A stretch of 30,840 nt of DNA, taken from an uncultured Bacteroidales bacterium (GTDB lineage: Bacteria > Bacteroidota > Bacteroidia > Bacteroidales > Bacteroidaceae). The position numbers and the translations under genes were made by a program. Below the pieces are notes generated by a model that did no database searches, was not told the origin of the DNA, and saw only the letters and a list, made by a program, of their open reading frames with translations. Shown piece after piece: positions 16,317 to 25,800 of the stretch (within the stretch, counting starts at the first letter, position 1; the number at the start of each line of letters is the position of its first letter). The DNA lies in contig CACXLY010000022.1 of NCBI GenBank assembly GCA_902768605.1, positions 1-30,840 on the forward strand, in the 5' to 3' direction.

Positions 16317-17651
16317 TCATCCCCCTAATTTCTTCTCCGCTTCTTCAGCCTTTTCGAAGTGGAAACCGCTCCACGTCTGCTCGAAGATGGCAGCTATCTC
16401 CTTCGTGCAGAGATTGCCGATGCTGCCCTCGTGCGTGTGGTGGACTTCCTTTTTGGGAACAAATTTCCCGGCCTCGATGTCGAGACCGACCTTCTTGTAC
16501 GCGTCGCGGAAGGGCATCCCCTCGCTGGCCAGGCGGTTCACCTCCTCTACGGAGAACATCAGGTCGTAGCGCGGGTCGTCGAGTATGTGTTCGTTTACCT
16601 CGAGCCTTGCGATGATGTAGGTGGCCATCTGCAGGCACTCTCTCAGCTCCTGGAAAGCGGGGAGGAAGACCTCCTTGATGATTTGCAGGTCGCGGAAATA
16701 GCCGCTGGGCAGGTTGTTCATAATGAGCGTAACCTGCTGAGGCAGAGCTTGAAGCTTGTTGCACTTGGCGCGGGTCAGCTCGAAGACATCAGGGTTCTTC
16801 TTGTGCGGCATGATACTCGAGCCGGTGGTGCACTCCTTCGGCAGCTTGATGAAACCGAAGTTCTGGCTGTTGAAGAGACAAGCGTCGAAGGCGAGCTTGC
16901 TGACGGTGCCTGCTATGCCCGCCAGGGCGAAGGCCACGTTGCGCTCAGTCTTGCCGCGCCCCATCTGGGCATAGACCACGTTGTAATCGAGCGAATCGAA
17001 GCCCAGCAGCTCCGTCGTCATCGTGCGGTTCAGTGGGAACGACGAGCCGTAACCGGCGGCCGAGCCGAGCGGGTTGCGATTGGTGATGCGATAGGCCGCC
17101 TGCAGGAAGACGAGGTCGTCGGCGAGGCTTTCGGCGTAGGCACCAAGCCAAAGGCCGAAGCTGCTGGGCATCGCCACCTGCAGATGCGTGTAGCCAGGCA
17201 TCAGCACGTCTTTGTAGCGCTCGCTCTGCTGCTGCAACTCGGTGAAGAGACACCTCACGTCCTCTGCCACAAGCCGCAATTGCTTGCGGATGAATAGTTT
17301 GAGATCCACCAGCACTTGGTCGTTGCGGCTGCGACCCGAGTGTATCTTCTTGCCGACGTCGCCCAATCGGCGCGTCAGCATCAGCTCAACCTGCGAGTGA
17401 ACGTCCTCGATGCCTTCCTCGATGACAAACCGTGCCTCGCGTATATCCGCAAGGATGTTCCGCAGTTCTGCCAGCAAGGCCTGCAGTTCGTCAGTCTTGA
17501 GAAGCCCGATGCTCTCGAGCATCGTGATGTGCGCCATCGAGCCAAGCACGTCGGCCTCAGCCAAATACATGTCCATCTCGCGGTCGCGTCCGACGGTGAA
17601 GCGCTCTATCTCCGCCGTCACCTCATATCCTTTGTCCCAAAGCTTTTGCAT
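16317..17651 (-). CDS. argH: Argininosuccinate lyase
   Basis: This 444-residue protein catalyses the last step of arginine synthesis, splitting argininosuccinate into arginine and fumarate. The fumarase/aspartase family signature GSSIMPHKKNPD is complete, with the catalytic Ser in the flexible loop. HSGRSRNDQ (substrate-binding region) and TVGRDREMDMYL near the N-terminus are typical. Length is normal for Bacteroidales ArgH. The ATG lies inside a TTCATAA-type heptamer repeat, so the region before the gene is repeat-derived. It lies downstream of pyrE and the SRPBCC gene on the same strand, with gaps filled by repeats. Confidence 0.96.
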   Translation of the reverse strand: MQKLWDKGYEVTAEIERFTVGRDREMDMYLAEADVLGSMAHITMLESIGLLKTDELQALLAELRNILADIREARFVIEEGIEDVHSQVELMLTRRLGDVGKKIHSGRSRNDQVLVDLKLFIRKQLRLVAEDVRCLFTELQQQSERYKDVLMPGYTHLQVAMPSSFGLWLGAYAESLADDLVFLQAAYRITNRNPLGSAAGYGSSFPLNRTMTTELLGFDSLDYNVVYAQMGRGKTERNVAFALAGIAGTVSKLAFDACLFNSQNFGFIKLPKECTTGSSIMPHKKNPDVFELTRAKCNKLQALPQQVTLIMNNLPSGYFRDLQIIKEVFLPAFQELRECLQMATYIIARLEVNEHILDDPRYDLMFSVEEVNRLASEGMPFRDAYKKVGLDIEAGKFVPKKEVHHTHEGSIGNLCTKEIAAIFEQTWSGFHFEKAEEAEKKLGG

Positions 17652-17757
17652 AATTCATAATTATTAATTCATAATTCATAATTCATCATAGCCTCTCTCG
17701 CCCTCGCTCTCAGGGCGTGCTATATTATGAATTATGAATTATGAATTGTGAATTGTT
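17652..17757. repeat. Inverted heptamer repeat (TTCATAA / ATTATGA) between argH and SRPBCC gene
   Basis: The left arm has TTCATAA units and the right arm (17725-17752) has ATTATGA units, with the inner hairpin CGCCCTCGCTCTCAGGGCG at the centre. The whole intergenic gap can fold into one long hairpin. The left arm contains the argH start codon. Confidence 0.85.
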
Positions 17758-17758
17758 T

Positions 17759-18238
17759 TTAGTAAGGCAGGCTTGCCAACATCTGGGCGAGTCCGTCGAC
17801 GCCCTGTTCGAGCTTCTTGCCCACCATTTGGCGGATGAAGAAGTTGAGGTCGGCCTTGACGGTGAGTCGCATGGCGCACTCGTTCTCGTTTTGCGGAAGC
17901 AGCTGAATCCACATGTTTGCGGCCACGGGCATACCCTCGGCAACGAACTTGATGGTCTTTTCCGGTTCGCGCTCTATGATGCGGAGGGTGGCAGTGCCTA
18001 TTGGCGTCTGGCCCGAAACGGAGTCTGTGTCGAACTGCAGCGAGCGCAGCTTCTCCACGACCTGTTCCAATTGCTCCGGCGTCACCTTGTCGCCCGCCTG
18101 CTGCTTGATGCGTTCCATCGCCTCCGGATTGTCGAGGCCTTGCTGGATGACAGCCAGGTTGTTGAGGTCTGCCAGGCGCTCATAGACGCGTCCGATGGGG
18201 GCAAATATCTTCTTTACTTCGCTTTTGTATTCAGTCAT
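17759..18238 (-). CDS. SRPBCC (START/polyketide cyclase-like) family protein
   Basis: This is a 159-residue soluble protein without a signal peptide. The N-terminal part (YKSEVKKIFAPIGRVYERLADL) and C-terminal helix (FFIRQMVGKKLEQGVDGLAQML) around a beta-rich middle (GTATLRIIEREPEKTIKF) fit the helix-grip SRPBCC fold, which binds hydrophobic ligands. No catalytic residue can be assigned. It lies between pyrE and argH, but the functional link, if any, is unknown. Confidence 0.8.
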   Translation of the reverse strand: MTEYKSEVKKIFAPIGRVYERLADLNNLAVIQQGLDNPEAMERIKQQAGDKVTPEQLEQVVEKLRSLQFDTDSVSGQTPIGTATLRIIEREPEKTIKFVAEGMPVAANMWIQLLPQNENECAMRLTVKADLNFFIRQMVGKKLEQGVDGLAQMLASLPY

Positions 18239-18254
18239 CTCGTAATAATTTAGT

Positions 18255-18374
18255 GGGAGTTATATTGGGGAGTTATATTGGGGAGTTATTATGAGAAGTT
18301 ATGATGGGCCAAATGTGTTGGCTTCTTATAACTCCTAATCTTAACTCCTATTTATAACTTCTCCTCATAACTCC
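18255..18374. repeat. Hairpin element with 13-bp tandem repeats in both arms
   Basis: Left arm: four 13-base units beginning at 18255, 18268, 18281 and 18294 (GGGAGTTATATTG type). Right arm: AACTCC begins at 18330, 18343, 18356 and 18369, also 13 apart and of inverse sequence. The tip GCCAAATGTGTTGGC (18308-18322) is a perfect small hairpin. It fills the gap between the pyrE stop and the SRPBCC start. Confidence 0.88.
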
Positions 18375-18381
18375 TTTTTTG

Positions 18382-19014
18382 TTATTTATTCCATTCCGAC
18401 GGGTTCTTGCGCCACTCGTGGAGGGTCGCGATGTCCGACTCCTTGATGTAGCCCGTCTTGAGTGCTTCGGCTACGACGGCTTCGTAGTTGGTGAGGGTGA
18501 GCAACTTGACGCCAGCCGCCTTGAATGCTTCTTCGGCAACGGGGAAGCCATAAGTGTAGGACGCCACCATGCCCACCACTTCGCATCCGGCTTTCCTGAG
18601 CGCCTCGACGGCCTTTAGACTGCTGCCGCCCGTGCTGATGAGGTCTTCGACCACCACAACCTTCATGCCGGGCCTGAGTTCGCCTTCGATGAGGTTCTCC
18701 ATCCCGTGGTCTTTTGGTTTGCTGCGGACGTAAGCAAAGGGCAGACTCAAAGTGTCGGCCACCAAAGCGCCTTGCGCGATGGCTCCTGTGGCCACGCCGG
18801 CCACGCCTTCTGCCTCGGGGAACTGCTCCATGACGAGCCGCGTCAGCTCCACCTTGACGAAACTGCGGAGGTCGGGGAAGGAGAGCGTCTTGCGGTTGTC
18901 GCAATAGAAGGGACTTTTCCAGCCGCTTGCCCACGTGAAGGGATTGCTTGGCTGGAGCTTGATGGCTTTTACGCCGAGCAGCTTTGCTGCAAAGATTGAT
19001 TCAACGTTACTCAT
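18382..19014 (-). CDS. pyrE: Orotate phosphoribosyltransferase
   Basis: This 210-residue enzyme joins orotate and PRPP to give orotidine 5'-phosphate in pyrimidine synthesis. The PRPP-binding loop VVVVEDLISTGGSS is complete, and FTWASGWKSPFYCDNRKTLSFP near the N-terminus matches the family. ATG at 19014 (MSNVESIFAAK) is preferred over the ATG 11 codons upstream because family members begin close to the ESIFAAKLL helix. No TAnnTTTG box was found upstream. Confidence 0.95.
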   Translation of the reverse strand: MSNVESIFAAKLLGVKAIKLQPSNPFTWASGWKSPFYCDNRKTLSFPDLRSFVKVELTRLVMEQFPEAEGVAGVATGAIAQGALVADTLSLPFAYVRSKPKDHGMENLIEGELRPGMKVVVVEDLISTGGSSLKAVEALRKAGCEVVGMVASYTYGFPVAEEAFKAAGVKLLTLTNYEAVVAEALKTGYIKESDIATLHEWRKNPSEWNK

Positions 19015-19169
19015 TATCGTATCTTTTATGTTATGTTCTATATTCATTCACTATTGTTTTTGACTTTACCTCTTTGCCGTGAGGCCAGACGCGCCCAAGG
19101 ATGCCGCGCGCGAACATCGAGTCCGGAACGATACGCTTCCTCTTGTCGTCGGAGCCTGGCCGTGCTGGT

Positions 19170-21593
19170 CTATGCTTTCACGACAATCTTTCTGCCGTCC
19201 TTGATGTAGAGTCCCGGCTCCTGCATGCTTGCGGTGCGGGTGCCGTCGAGACGATAGATGATGCTCTGCCGTCCGTTTTCCTTTATCTCGTTCAAGGCAT
19301 CATCATCGCCAACAACGCTCAGGACGAGCGGTTGCGAGATGGGTTGGCCGTCGATGCAGATGCCGTATTCGTGCTGCCCGGCAGCAAGGCCGGTGAGCGT
19401 GATGTTGCCTTCTTCCGTCCCGAGAGGCATCACGTCCTGCCACTCTCCATCTTGCATGACGCAAAGCTTGGCGGGCAGCGAGGGATGAAGCCCGCTGTAG
19501 TGCATCGTGATTTCTTCGCTCGTCTTGTACTCCGTCTTGTCAGCGCGGAGGCGTGCCGGCTTGCCGATGGCGAAGTACTGACGTCCGAAGGGTTCTTCGT
19601 AACCGTCGGCCATGAAGTAGCCCACGAAGTAGATGCCCTCGGGCAGAGGCGACGTCCAGTTCTTCGTACCGCTTACGTTGAGCGTGAGCGTGCCGTTCAC
19701 CTTGTTGTTATAAAGCCATGTGGGGCACTTCACATCCTGTGGCACGAGCCCCGCCTGGTAGATGCCCACCCAGTCCTTGTTGATGTTGGGAGCATTCGCG
19801 AGCGTTATGACGATGGCATCTCCGACGTCGTAAACGTGCTTGTTGGACGTCATGGAAAACATCGTGGGGTCGTAAGCCCGCGAGGTCACGAAGAAGGGGA
19901 TGCGGGGCGAACATTCCGTATAGCCGCCGTCCTGGAAAAGCACGGCGAAGTACTCGCCGGCATTGGGGACGCTGAGACTCAACGTGCCGGCCGCGACCTC
20001 CGTATAGGCGTAGGTCGTGGAGGTGTCGCCCGAGCCGGGCTTTTTGCCTTTGGTGTAGATGCCAAGCCATGCTTCCGTGCCGACCGGGACGCCACTGAAG
20101 GTCGCCTGAATGCTCTCGTTCACCTTGTAGAACTGTTTGTCGAGCGAGAGGGTCGAGATGTAGGAGGCGATGGTGCTGTCCACCCAGTCCGAATAAATGG
20201 GGTTGCCCTTGCCGCCGAAGCAGTTGCAGGGCCTTATAGCAAAGCGATAAGCGAAATCTTTGGGCAGTTCGCTCTCGCCGAATACACAGATGACTTCGCC
20301 CTCTTCCTTGTTCTCGCCGAGGTAGCACTTGGGTGAGAAGACGCGCTTCGTGGCGGCGACGTGGCGGACGTCGAGCCAGTCGTACTCCACCTGCACCTCA
20401 TAGTCGAAGGCGCGCACGCCAGCGTTCTTCTTCAGGACAGTCGGGAAGTGCACCGTGACCTGCTTTTGCGAGGTGCCGTAGCGGTCGGCGCCTGAGCCTC
20501 CGGTAACGGTAACTTTTGTGCCTGCAGGGAATTGCGGGATGGGAGCCGTCTTGGCGCGATTCTCGAAGGAAAGCGGTTCCGTGACCGAGATGGGCCAAGG
20601 CAGGTACCACGCCTCGCCGATGGGTTCGTCATAGACAAACTCGCGCTTCTCGAACGTGATGGCTGAGTCATAGACGCGCATCACCATGCCCTGACGGCCG
20701 TCCGACGGGTCCATCTTCGGCATCTGCGAAGGCGGCTTTGCCGACCAGTCGTCCTGATAGGTATTCTCACGTGCCGGCATCGGATAGAGATACTTGAGCG
20801 ACGAGGTGCCGATGCTGGTGAAGGCGCCCTGCCAAAGGTCGCGGTCGTCGTCGAGCGGCGAATGCGAGTGGCCGGAGAACGCGATGGCATTGGGATAGCC
20901 AGACAGCAGTCTTGTCACCGTGCCGTCATCCCTGCCCCAAGCCCACGCGCAGTTGCAGGTATCTTTTGGGTGCGGATGCTGGATGTAGAAGAAAGGCTTC
21001 CCGTCGGCTGTCAGCTCGGCGTTGTGCTCCTGAAGGAAGTCGGCAAGGCCCGAGATGTGATTCTGGTTCTCCCAATGCGCGCCGATGAAGTGGTAGCCCT
21101 TGATGGTCTTCATCCAGATGGGCTGATAGTCTTCTTTGAAGCATTGCTTCCAAGCAGCAGCAGCCTGTCGGCCGATGCCTTGCGCCTGCGCTGTCTCTGC
21201 TCCGACGCTGCTGATGGTGCCTCCCCAGGTATAGCCCTCCACGTCGTGGTTGCCGTAGATGAAGAGCTGCGCCGTCTCTTTCCCGTCGATACCCTTATTG
21301 TCGGGGAAGACTTGGAACCAAGCATCCGCCACCACTTGCAACTGCGGGAGGAGGCCTTGGTCGGCCATGTCGCCGGCAATGATGACGCCGTCCACCTTCA
21401 GACTGCGGAAGTATTCGAGCGTGTGGATAAACGTCGTCGCCGTGTCTGCGCCGCGCAGATGGATGTCGCTCACAATGCCGATGACGAGGTTCGGATTGCC
21501 CAAAGTGGCTATCGCATCAGCAAGTGCGGGCGTACCGAAATAGGCTGCTCCGGCGAGTACACCAGAGCGCTGAAGGAATTCTCTTCTATTCAT
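19170..21593 (-). CDS. Secreted calcineurin-like phosphoesterase with Ig-like domains
   Basis: This is an 807-residue exported protein. The N-terminus (NRREFLQRSGVLAGAAYF) looks like a Tat-type or ordinary signal. The metal-site motifs are complete: DIH (43-45), GDMADQG (74-80), GNHD (114-117) and GHSH (near 240). After the catalytic part (about 35-330) come a beta-rich domain and several Ig-like domains (about 430-770). The final residues (GLYIKDGRKIVVKA) resemble the C-terminal tails of Bacteroidota secreted proteins. A promoter lies directly upstream. The substrate is unknown. Residues 770-807 may direct sorting. Confidence 0.88.
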   Translation of the reverse strand: MNRREFLQRSGVLAGAAYFGTPALADAIATLGNPNLVIGIVSDIHLRGADTATTFIHTLEYFRSLKVDGVIIAGDMADQGLLPQLQVVADAWFQVFPDNKGIDGKETAQLFIYGNHDVEGYTWGGTISSVGAETAQAQGIGRQAAAAWKQCFKEDYQPIWMKTIKGYHFIGAHWENQNHISGLADFLQEHNAELTADGKPFFYIQHPHPKDTCNCAWAWGRDDGTVTRLLSGYPNAIAFSGHSHSPLDDDRDLWQGAFTSIGTSSLKYLYPMPARENTYQDDWSAKPPSQMPKMDPSDGRQGMVMRVYDSAITFEKREFVYDEPIGEAWYLPWPISVTEPLSFENRAKTAPIPQFPAGTKVTVTGGSGADRYGTSQKQVTVHFPTVLKKNAGVRAFDYEVQVEYDWLDVRHVAATKRVFSPKCYLGENKEEGEVICVFGESELPKDFAYRFAIRPCNCFGGKGNPIYSDWVDSTIASYISTLSLDKQFYKVNESIQATFSGVPVGTEAWLGIYTKGKKPGSGDTSTTYAYTEVAAGTLSLSVPNAGEYFAVLFQDGGYTECSPRIPFFVTSRAYDPTMFSMTSNKHVYDVGDAIVITLANAPNINKDWVGIYQAGLVPQDVKCPTWLYNNKVNGTLTLNVSGTKNWTSPLPEGIYFVGYFMADGYEEPFGRQYFAIGKPARLRADKTEYKTSEEITMHYSGLHPSLPAKLCVMQDGEWQDVMPLGTEEGNITLTGLAAGQHEYGICIDGQPISQPLVLSVVGDDDALNEIKENGRQSIIYRLDGTRTASMQEPGLYIKDGRKIVVKA

Positions 21594-21613
21594 ACCTTAT
21601 TTATATGTGTGTG

Positions 21614-21646
21614 CAAAGATACGAAGAAATTGACAATAAAGAGCAA
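21614..21646 (-). promoter_or_regulatory. Bacteroidota-type promoter for the phosphoesterase gene
   Basis: On the minus strand TATCTTTG (21614-21621) matches the -7 box TAnnTTTG, and TTG (21644-21646) stands 22 bases upstream as the -33 element. The gene starts 20 bases after the -7 box. Confidence 0.8.
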
Positions 21647-21669
21647 TGAAGTGGAGAATAATTTAACTT

Positions 21670-21741
21670 AACGTGTTAAGTTAGCAAACACAACGTGGTG
21701 TGTTTGCAATTACAACGTGTTAAGTTGACCAACTTAACGGG
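21670..21741 (+). repeat. 22-bp tandem array, AACGTGTTAAGTT family
   Basis: AACG begins at 21670, 21692, 21714 and 21736, exactly 22 bases apart. The fullest units read AACGTGTTAAGTTAGCAAAC. It shares ACGTGT..GTT.GCAA with the arrays at 5314 and 26992, so it may be a diverged relative. It lies between the ATP-grasp stop and the phosphoesterase promoter. Confidence 0.88.
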
Positions 21742-21752
21742 CAGTCTTTTTC

Positions 21753-22757
21753 TCAGCCAAACGCTTCGACTTCGGCGGAGTAGTGGCCGTAGATGTATTC
21801 CACCACCATTCGGCCGTAGCGGCCTTGCTCGGCGACGAGGCAGGCGACGAGTCCCATCGTCCAGCGCCAGTTGACTTCGATGCAGGGACAAATGCCTTCC
21901 TCGGCCAGCATCATGTCAATCCCGACAGGCCCCGAGTAGTCGAAACGGCTCAGACGTGCTTCCCACCAACGTCGTATCTCCTGAAGATACTGCAAGGGAA
22001 TGTACTGAGCCAGCCACGCGAGTTTCTGTCCCTCGGGCGCTACCCAGTTGCCCAGGTACGCCCCCCGCTCGTTGGTGTAGAAGAGGGAAAGCCCTCGATA
22101 CTCGACGCCGCCCTTTCCATCGAGCCAGAACTCAAGGGCGAAGTCGCTCACCTTATGCAGGAACCGCTCCACGACGATGCTGCCCTGAGCCTTCAGAATG
22201 CGTTTTGCCCACGCCACAGACCCTTTCCCTGCCTCTCCCTCTAAGGCGAGGCCTTCAGATGGGACCTGTGTCTGTATCTTTTTCAACCCTCTTCCGCTGC
22301 TGCTCCAAGGCGACTTCAGCAAAGCCTCACCATAGGCGTTTGCTGCTTCCTCTGCCTCCTCGATGCTCTGGCAAAGGACGGAATGCCCGGCGAAATGTCC
22401 GTCGAGAGGGAGTTCTTCTCGAAGTTCCTGCAAGAGGTACACGGCTGTTTGCCTGTGCGAAAGCCTGCGGATGTGCTCAAGCTTCTCCGCAGAGGGCAAT
22501 AGCGACTCCTGAACGCCCGCCTGCCGAAGCTGATGGCAGAGCGCAGGACTCCATCCCCAAGGCACAATCCTCGTGTCGCCCTCCAATGTCAATCTGTCCT
22601 CGCCGTTCCATACGATGTCTTCCTCCTTGGCCCACCACTGCGGAAGCCACCACAGCTCGCGCCGCATCTGCTGTATCTGAGCAGGTGGCGTGTAGCCGGG
22701 ATGCCCGTCGGCAAGGGCCATGTCGTTCTCAGGATTGAAGACGTATAAGCAGTTCAT
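21753..22757 (-). CDS. ATP-grasp family protein of unknown substrate
   Basis: This is a 334-residue soluble protein. LLKSPWSSSGRGL (about 146-158), VERFLHKVSDFALEFW and VGIDMML followed by CIEVNWRWTMG match the nucleotide- and metal-binding segments of ATP-grasp enzymes, which join a carboxylate to an amine or similar group. The N-terminus (MNCLYVFNPENDMALADG) matches a Bacteroidales-specific group without a known reaction. The start codon is inside the heptamer repeat upstream. Near codons 167-175 a Gly/Glu/Ala-rich stretch could be a decayed G/C repeat. It follows the 1351-residue gene on the same strand. Confidence 0.8.
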   Translation of the reverse strand: MNCLYVFNPENDMALADGHPGYTPPAQIQQMRRELWWLPQWWAKEEDIVWNGEDRLTLEGDTRIVPWGWSPALCHQLRQAGVQESLLPSAEKLEHIRRLSHRQTAVYLLQELREELPLDGHFAGHSVLCQSIEEAEEAANAYGEALLKSPWSSSGRGLKKIQTQVPSEGLALEGEAGKGSVAWAKRILKAQGSIVVERFLHKVSDFALEFWLDGKGGVEYRGLSLFYTNERGAYLGNWVAPEGQKLAWLAQYIPLQYLQEIRRWWEARLSRFDYSGPVGIDMMLAEEGICPCIEVNWRWTMGLVACLVAEQGRYGRMVVEYIYGHYSAEVEAFG

Positions 22758-22882
22758 AATTCATAGTTATGAGTTCATAATTCATAGTTATGAGTTCATA
22801 GTTCATAGTCCATAGTTCATAGTTAGGCCTCGCCCTTAATGAAGCGAAGAGAACGATTATGGACTATGAACTATGAATTATG
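22756..22882. repeat. Inverted heptamer repeat (TTCATAG / CTATGAA) between two genes
   Basis: The left arm has eleven heptamers such as TTCATAG, TTCATAA and TTATGAG in exact phase (about 22753-22829). The right arm (about 22857-22885) has ACTATGA and ATTATGA units. The middle is AGGCCTCGCCC plus about 20 bases. It supplies the start codon of the ATP-grasp gene (22755-22757) and the stop codon of the upstream gene (22878-22880). Confidence 0.88.
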
Positions 22883-25800
22883 AACTAATCTCCACGTTCG
22901 TGTAGTAGTGCTTGAGGATTTGCTTGTAGCTGTAGCCTTGTTCGCCCATGACGGCTGCTCCTATCTGGCAAAGACCCACGCCGTGCCCCCAGCCGCGACC
23001 ATGAAGGATGAAACGTCCCGGGATGCCGTCTCTCACGTTCTTCGTCTCGACGGTAAAGGCGCTGCTCTTGAGGGTCGAGGTGCTGAGCATACGGCGTATC
23101 TCGAGTTCCTTGCCCACGACGAACGCCTTCTCCTTGCCCACGATACGCAACTTGCTGATGTGTCCGCCAGGTCCCTTCTCCACGATTTCCATCGCGAGAA
23201 TCGGCCCGAGTTCCATCTTCAAATGCTTGCAGACGCGGTCGTGCACCTCCTCTTGCGAGAGCTCTTCCGTCCATTCATAGAAGTCGTGCGTCTCGAGGTC
23301 GTAGTCGTTGAGGACTTGTCGCAGTATCTGCGTGTCGTTCGTGTTGCAGAACGGGTCTTTGACGGAGCGAAGATAAGGCACCTCGATGTTTTCCCAGCAG
23401 TACTGGTATTCGTTTGTCTGACCGCCGCAGCATTTGCCGAAGCGCGTGTCGCAAACCTTGCCGTCGTACATCAGGACCTGTCCTCGAGTGGCGTTAACGG
23501 CTTCAGCAACCTGCGGATTGCTTGCCCTCGTGATGCCCTGATAGCGCTGGCAATGGTCGTCGGCACAGACGTCGAAGATGGTGTGGTCCTCACGGTCGTA
23601 CCAGCGGATGCTCTCGCCTTCGCCTTTGACAAAGGAGAAGAACGGCGCCGGCTGGCCTTCCCTTTCCTGGCGACGCTGCATCTGAGCGTAGAGCCAACTG
23701 CGGCTGATGACGGCGGCTGCCTTCAGGAACTCGAGCGAACAGCTGCTCTTCATCTCGCTGCTGATGACGCTCGTCAGGTAGTCCTCGACGGGCAGGATGT
23801 TGATGGCCACAATCTTGTCCTCATCGACCACGAGCTTGAGGATGCCGCTGAAGGTCTGCGATTCCTGTCGCTCCCAATGGAACTTCTGGCCGATGGTGAC
23901 GCCGTGAAGGGTAAATGACGCCGCATTTTCCTGAGGACGGAAGGTCAGCTCCTGATAGACATTGTCGCGCCAGCGGATGCCGCCTTCGGTGTATTCTGCC
24001 GTCTGTTCGCCCACGACCTCGTTGCCTTTGGCTGCATAGATGTTGTTCATGCAGAAGCGAATGACGGTGTTCTTCATGATGCCGACGGAGACGGAACGAT
24101 TTTCTTCCTTGCTTTCCTTTTTGGGGAGCGCTTTTGTTTCTTCTTCAGATGTGTCAGCTTTGTCTGTGAGCTGTGCGATGATGGGTTTCAGCTCTTCTTC
24201 GCTCAGCGTCACTTCCTTGAGAATGTCTGCGGCTTTCTCTGCCGTCAGGGCCTCGAAGTCTTGTTCGCGAGGTGTGATGAAGAGGCCGCACATGTCGAGT
24301 GCTCCCGGACTTATCAAGAGCTGCTCCTTGCCTTCTGCGTAGTAGCAGTCGGGGCGATGCTTGCTGCGCGGGAAGATGAGCGTCACGATTTCATCAGGGC
24401 GGCTTGTCGTTCCTTCCTGTCGCCAGCAGACGATGTTCAGCCGCGGCTCTGTCTCGTCGCCCACGATGGGCAGAGCCTTGTAAACGCGCTGGCAGAGCAG
24501 GCTGTCGCTTTCGGCTGGCAGACTGCGAATCACGAAGACCGGGCAGGCATAGCCCTCCAGGAGATATAGTCCGGGGCGGCTGCCCACGTTGCCCGCTTCC
24601 TCCATCGACGCCATCTGCTCGCCCGTCAGGGGATAGAGCTTGCGAAGTCCCTTCTCGTACATCGTCCAGTCGCGCTCGAGGGGCACGATGCCGCGGCTTC
24701 CTGCTTGCAGATGCATGTGGTCGGGACACGACGCGCCGCAAAGCGGGCCGTTGTAGAAGACGATGTGCTTCGGCATGTTCCAAGCCATCCGACGAAGCGT
24801 GCCAAAGGAGCTGTAGATGCTTTGTGGCGTATGTCGCCGCATGGGGATGGTGAAGTGTTGCGGCAGGATGGGGTAGGGGTTGACGAGAATCTGGTAGTGC
24901 TTCTCCGTCATCAGCTTGTGCTGTTCTTTTGGGCGATTGTTATCGCAAAGGAAGCACGGCCGTTCGCTGATGCTCTTCTTGTCGATGGCAGCACCTGTGG
25001 AGACGATGCGGGCAGGGTTCCATTGAAAAATAAATGAAGAGTGAAGAGTGAAGAGTGAAGAGTCAGAGTTACCATCAGGAGCCAGGGCGGCAGCAAATTC
25101 TTCATTGACTTTCCCTTCTTCCCTTCGGTCAGGCGCAGGCGGAGCGGCCGTCGAGCGTTGCTTCTTCATTCTTAATTCTGCATTCTTAATTCTTATTTTC
25201 TCCAGCGCCTTGTATCGTTCGGCTGCTTCGGGCCATTCCTGCAGTTCCTTTTGGAAGAAAGCCTCAAGCTCTTCCTCCGTCACTTTATGTTGCCAGAGCA
25301 GGTTGAGCTGCTGGCGGGCCTTAATCTCGAGGGTGCGCAGGTGGTCCTTGTATGTGTTGTTCTTGTTGATTTTGTCCTGACTGAGAGCAGCGTCGCTGTT
25401 GCCTTCCCATCGACGACAGAGATACACCTCGTCGTAGATGCGGCCGATGCGGTAGCGGCGGCTTATCATCAAGCCCAGCGCATAGTCCTCGCCATAGCTC
25501 GTGTTCGGTATCTGTAGTTCGCGAAGGACGGGCGTGAAGAAGGCACGCGGCGCGCCGAGGCCGTTGATGCGCAGGGCATTGTTGCGGCCGTTGTGCAGCG
25601 TCCATTCGCGATGGTCGATGAGGCCGGGCGGCAGGGTGTTCAGCTGGAAGTCGCACATCCTGTACGAGCCGATGACCATCGCCGCACCTTCGGCATAGAA
25701 GGCATCCACCATGCGCTGCAAGGTGTGGGGCGAGGAGTAGAGGTCGTCGCTGTCGAGCTGCACCACGAAGCGTCCCACCTGCGGATGATGAACTGCCAGG

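Noticed and set aside
18382..19047. Longer pyrE with 11 extra N-terminal residues
   Set aside because: MNIEHNIKDTI is not typical of the family; the ATG at 19014 fits the usual beginning.
19031..19169. Possible small minus-strand gene between the phosphoesterase and pyrE
   Set aside because: A stretch reading DDKRKRIVPDSMFARGILG looks somewhat protein-like, but the only ATG leaves about 30 codons and no ribosome binding site or family match was seen. It may be a remnant.
19101..20336. Open frame of 411 codons on the plus strand opposite the phosphoesterase gene
   Set aside because: The minus strand carries a clear metallophosphoesterase with complete metal-site motifs; the plus frame has no motif and is a shadow of biased codon use.
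22220..22262. G/C palindromic repeat in the ATP-grasp gene
   Set aside because: CTGCCTCTCCCTCTAAGG is only faintly like the CCCCCTTTAGGGGG family, too degenerate to list as a repeat.
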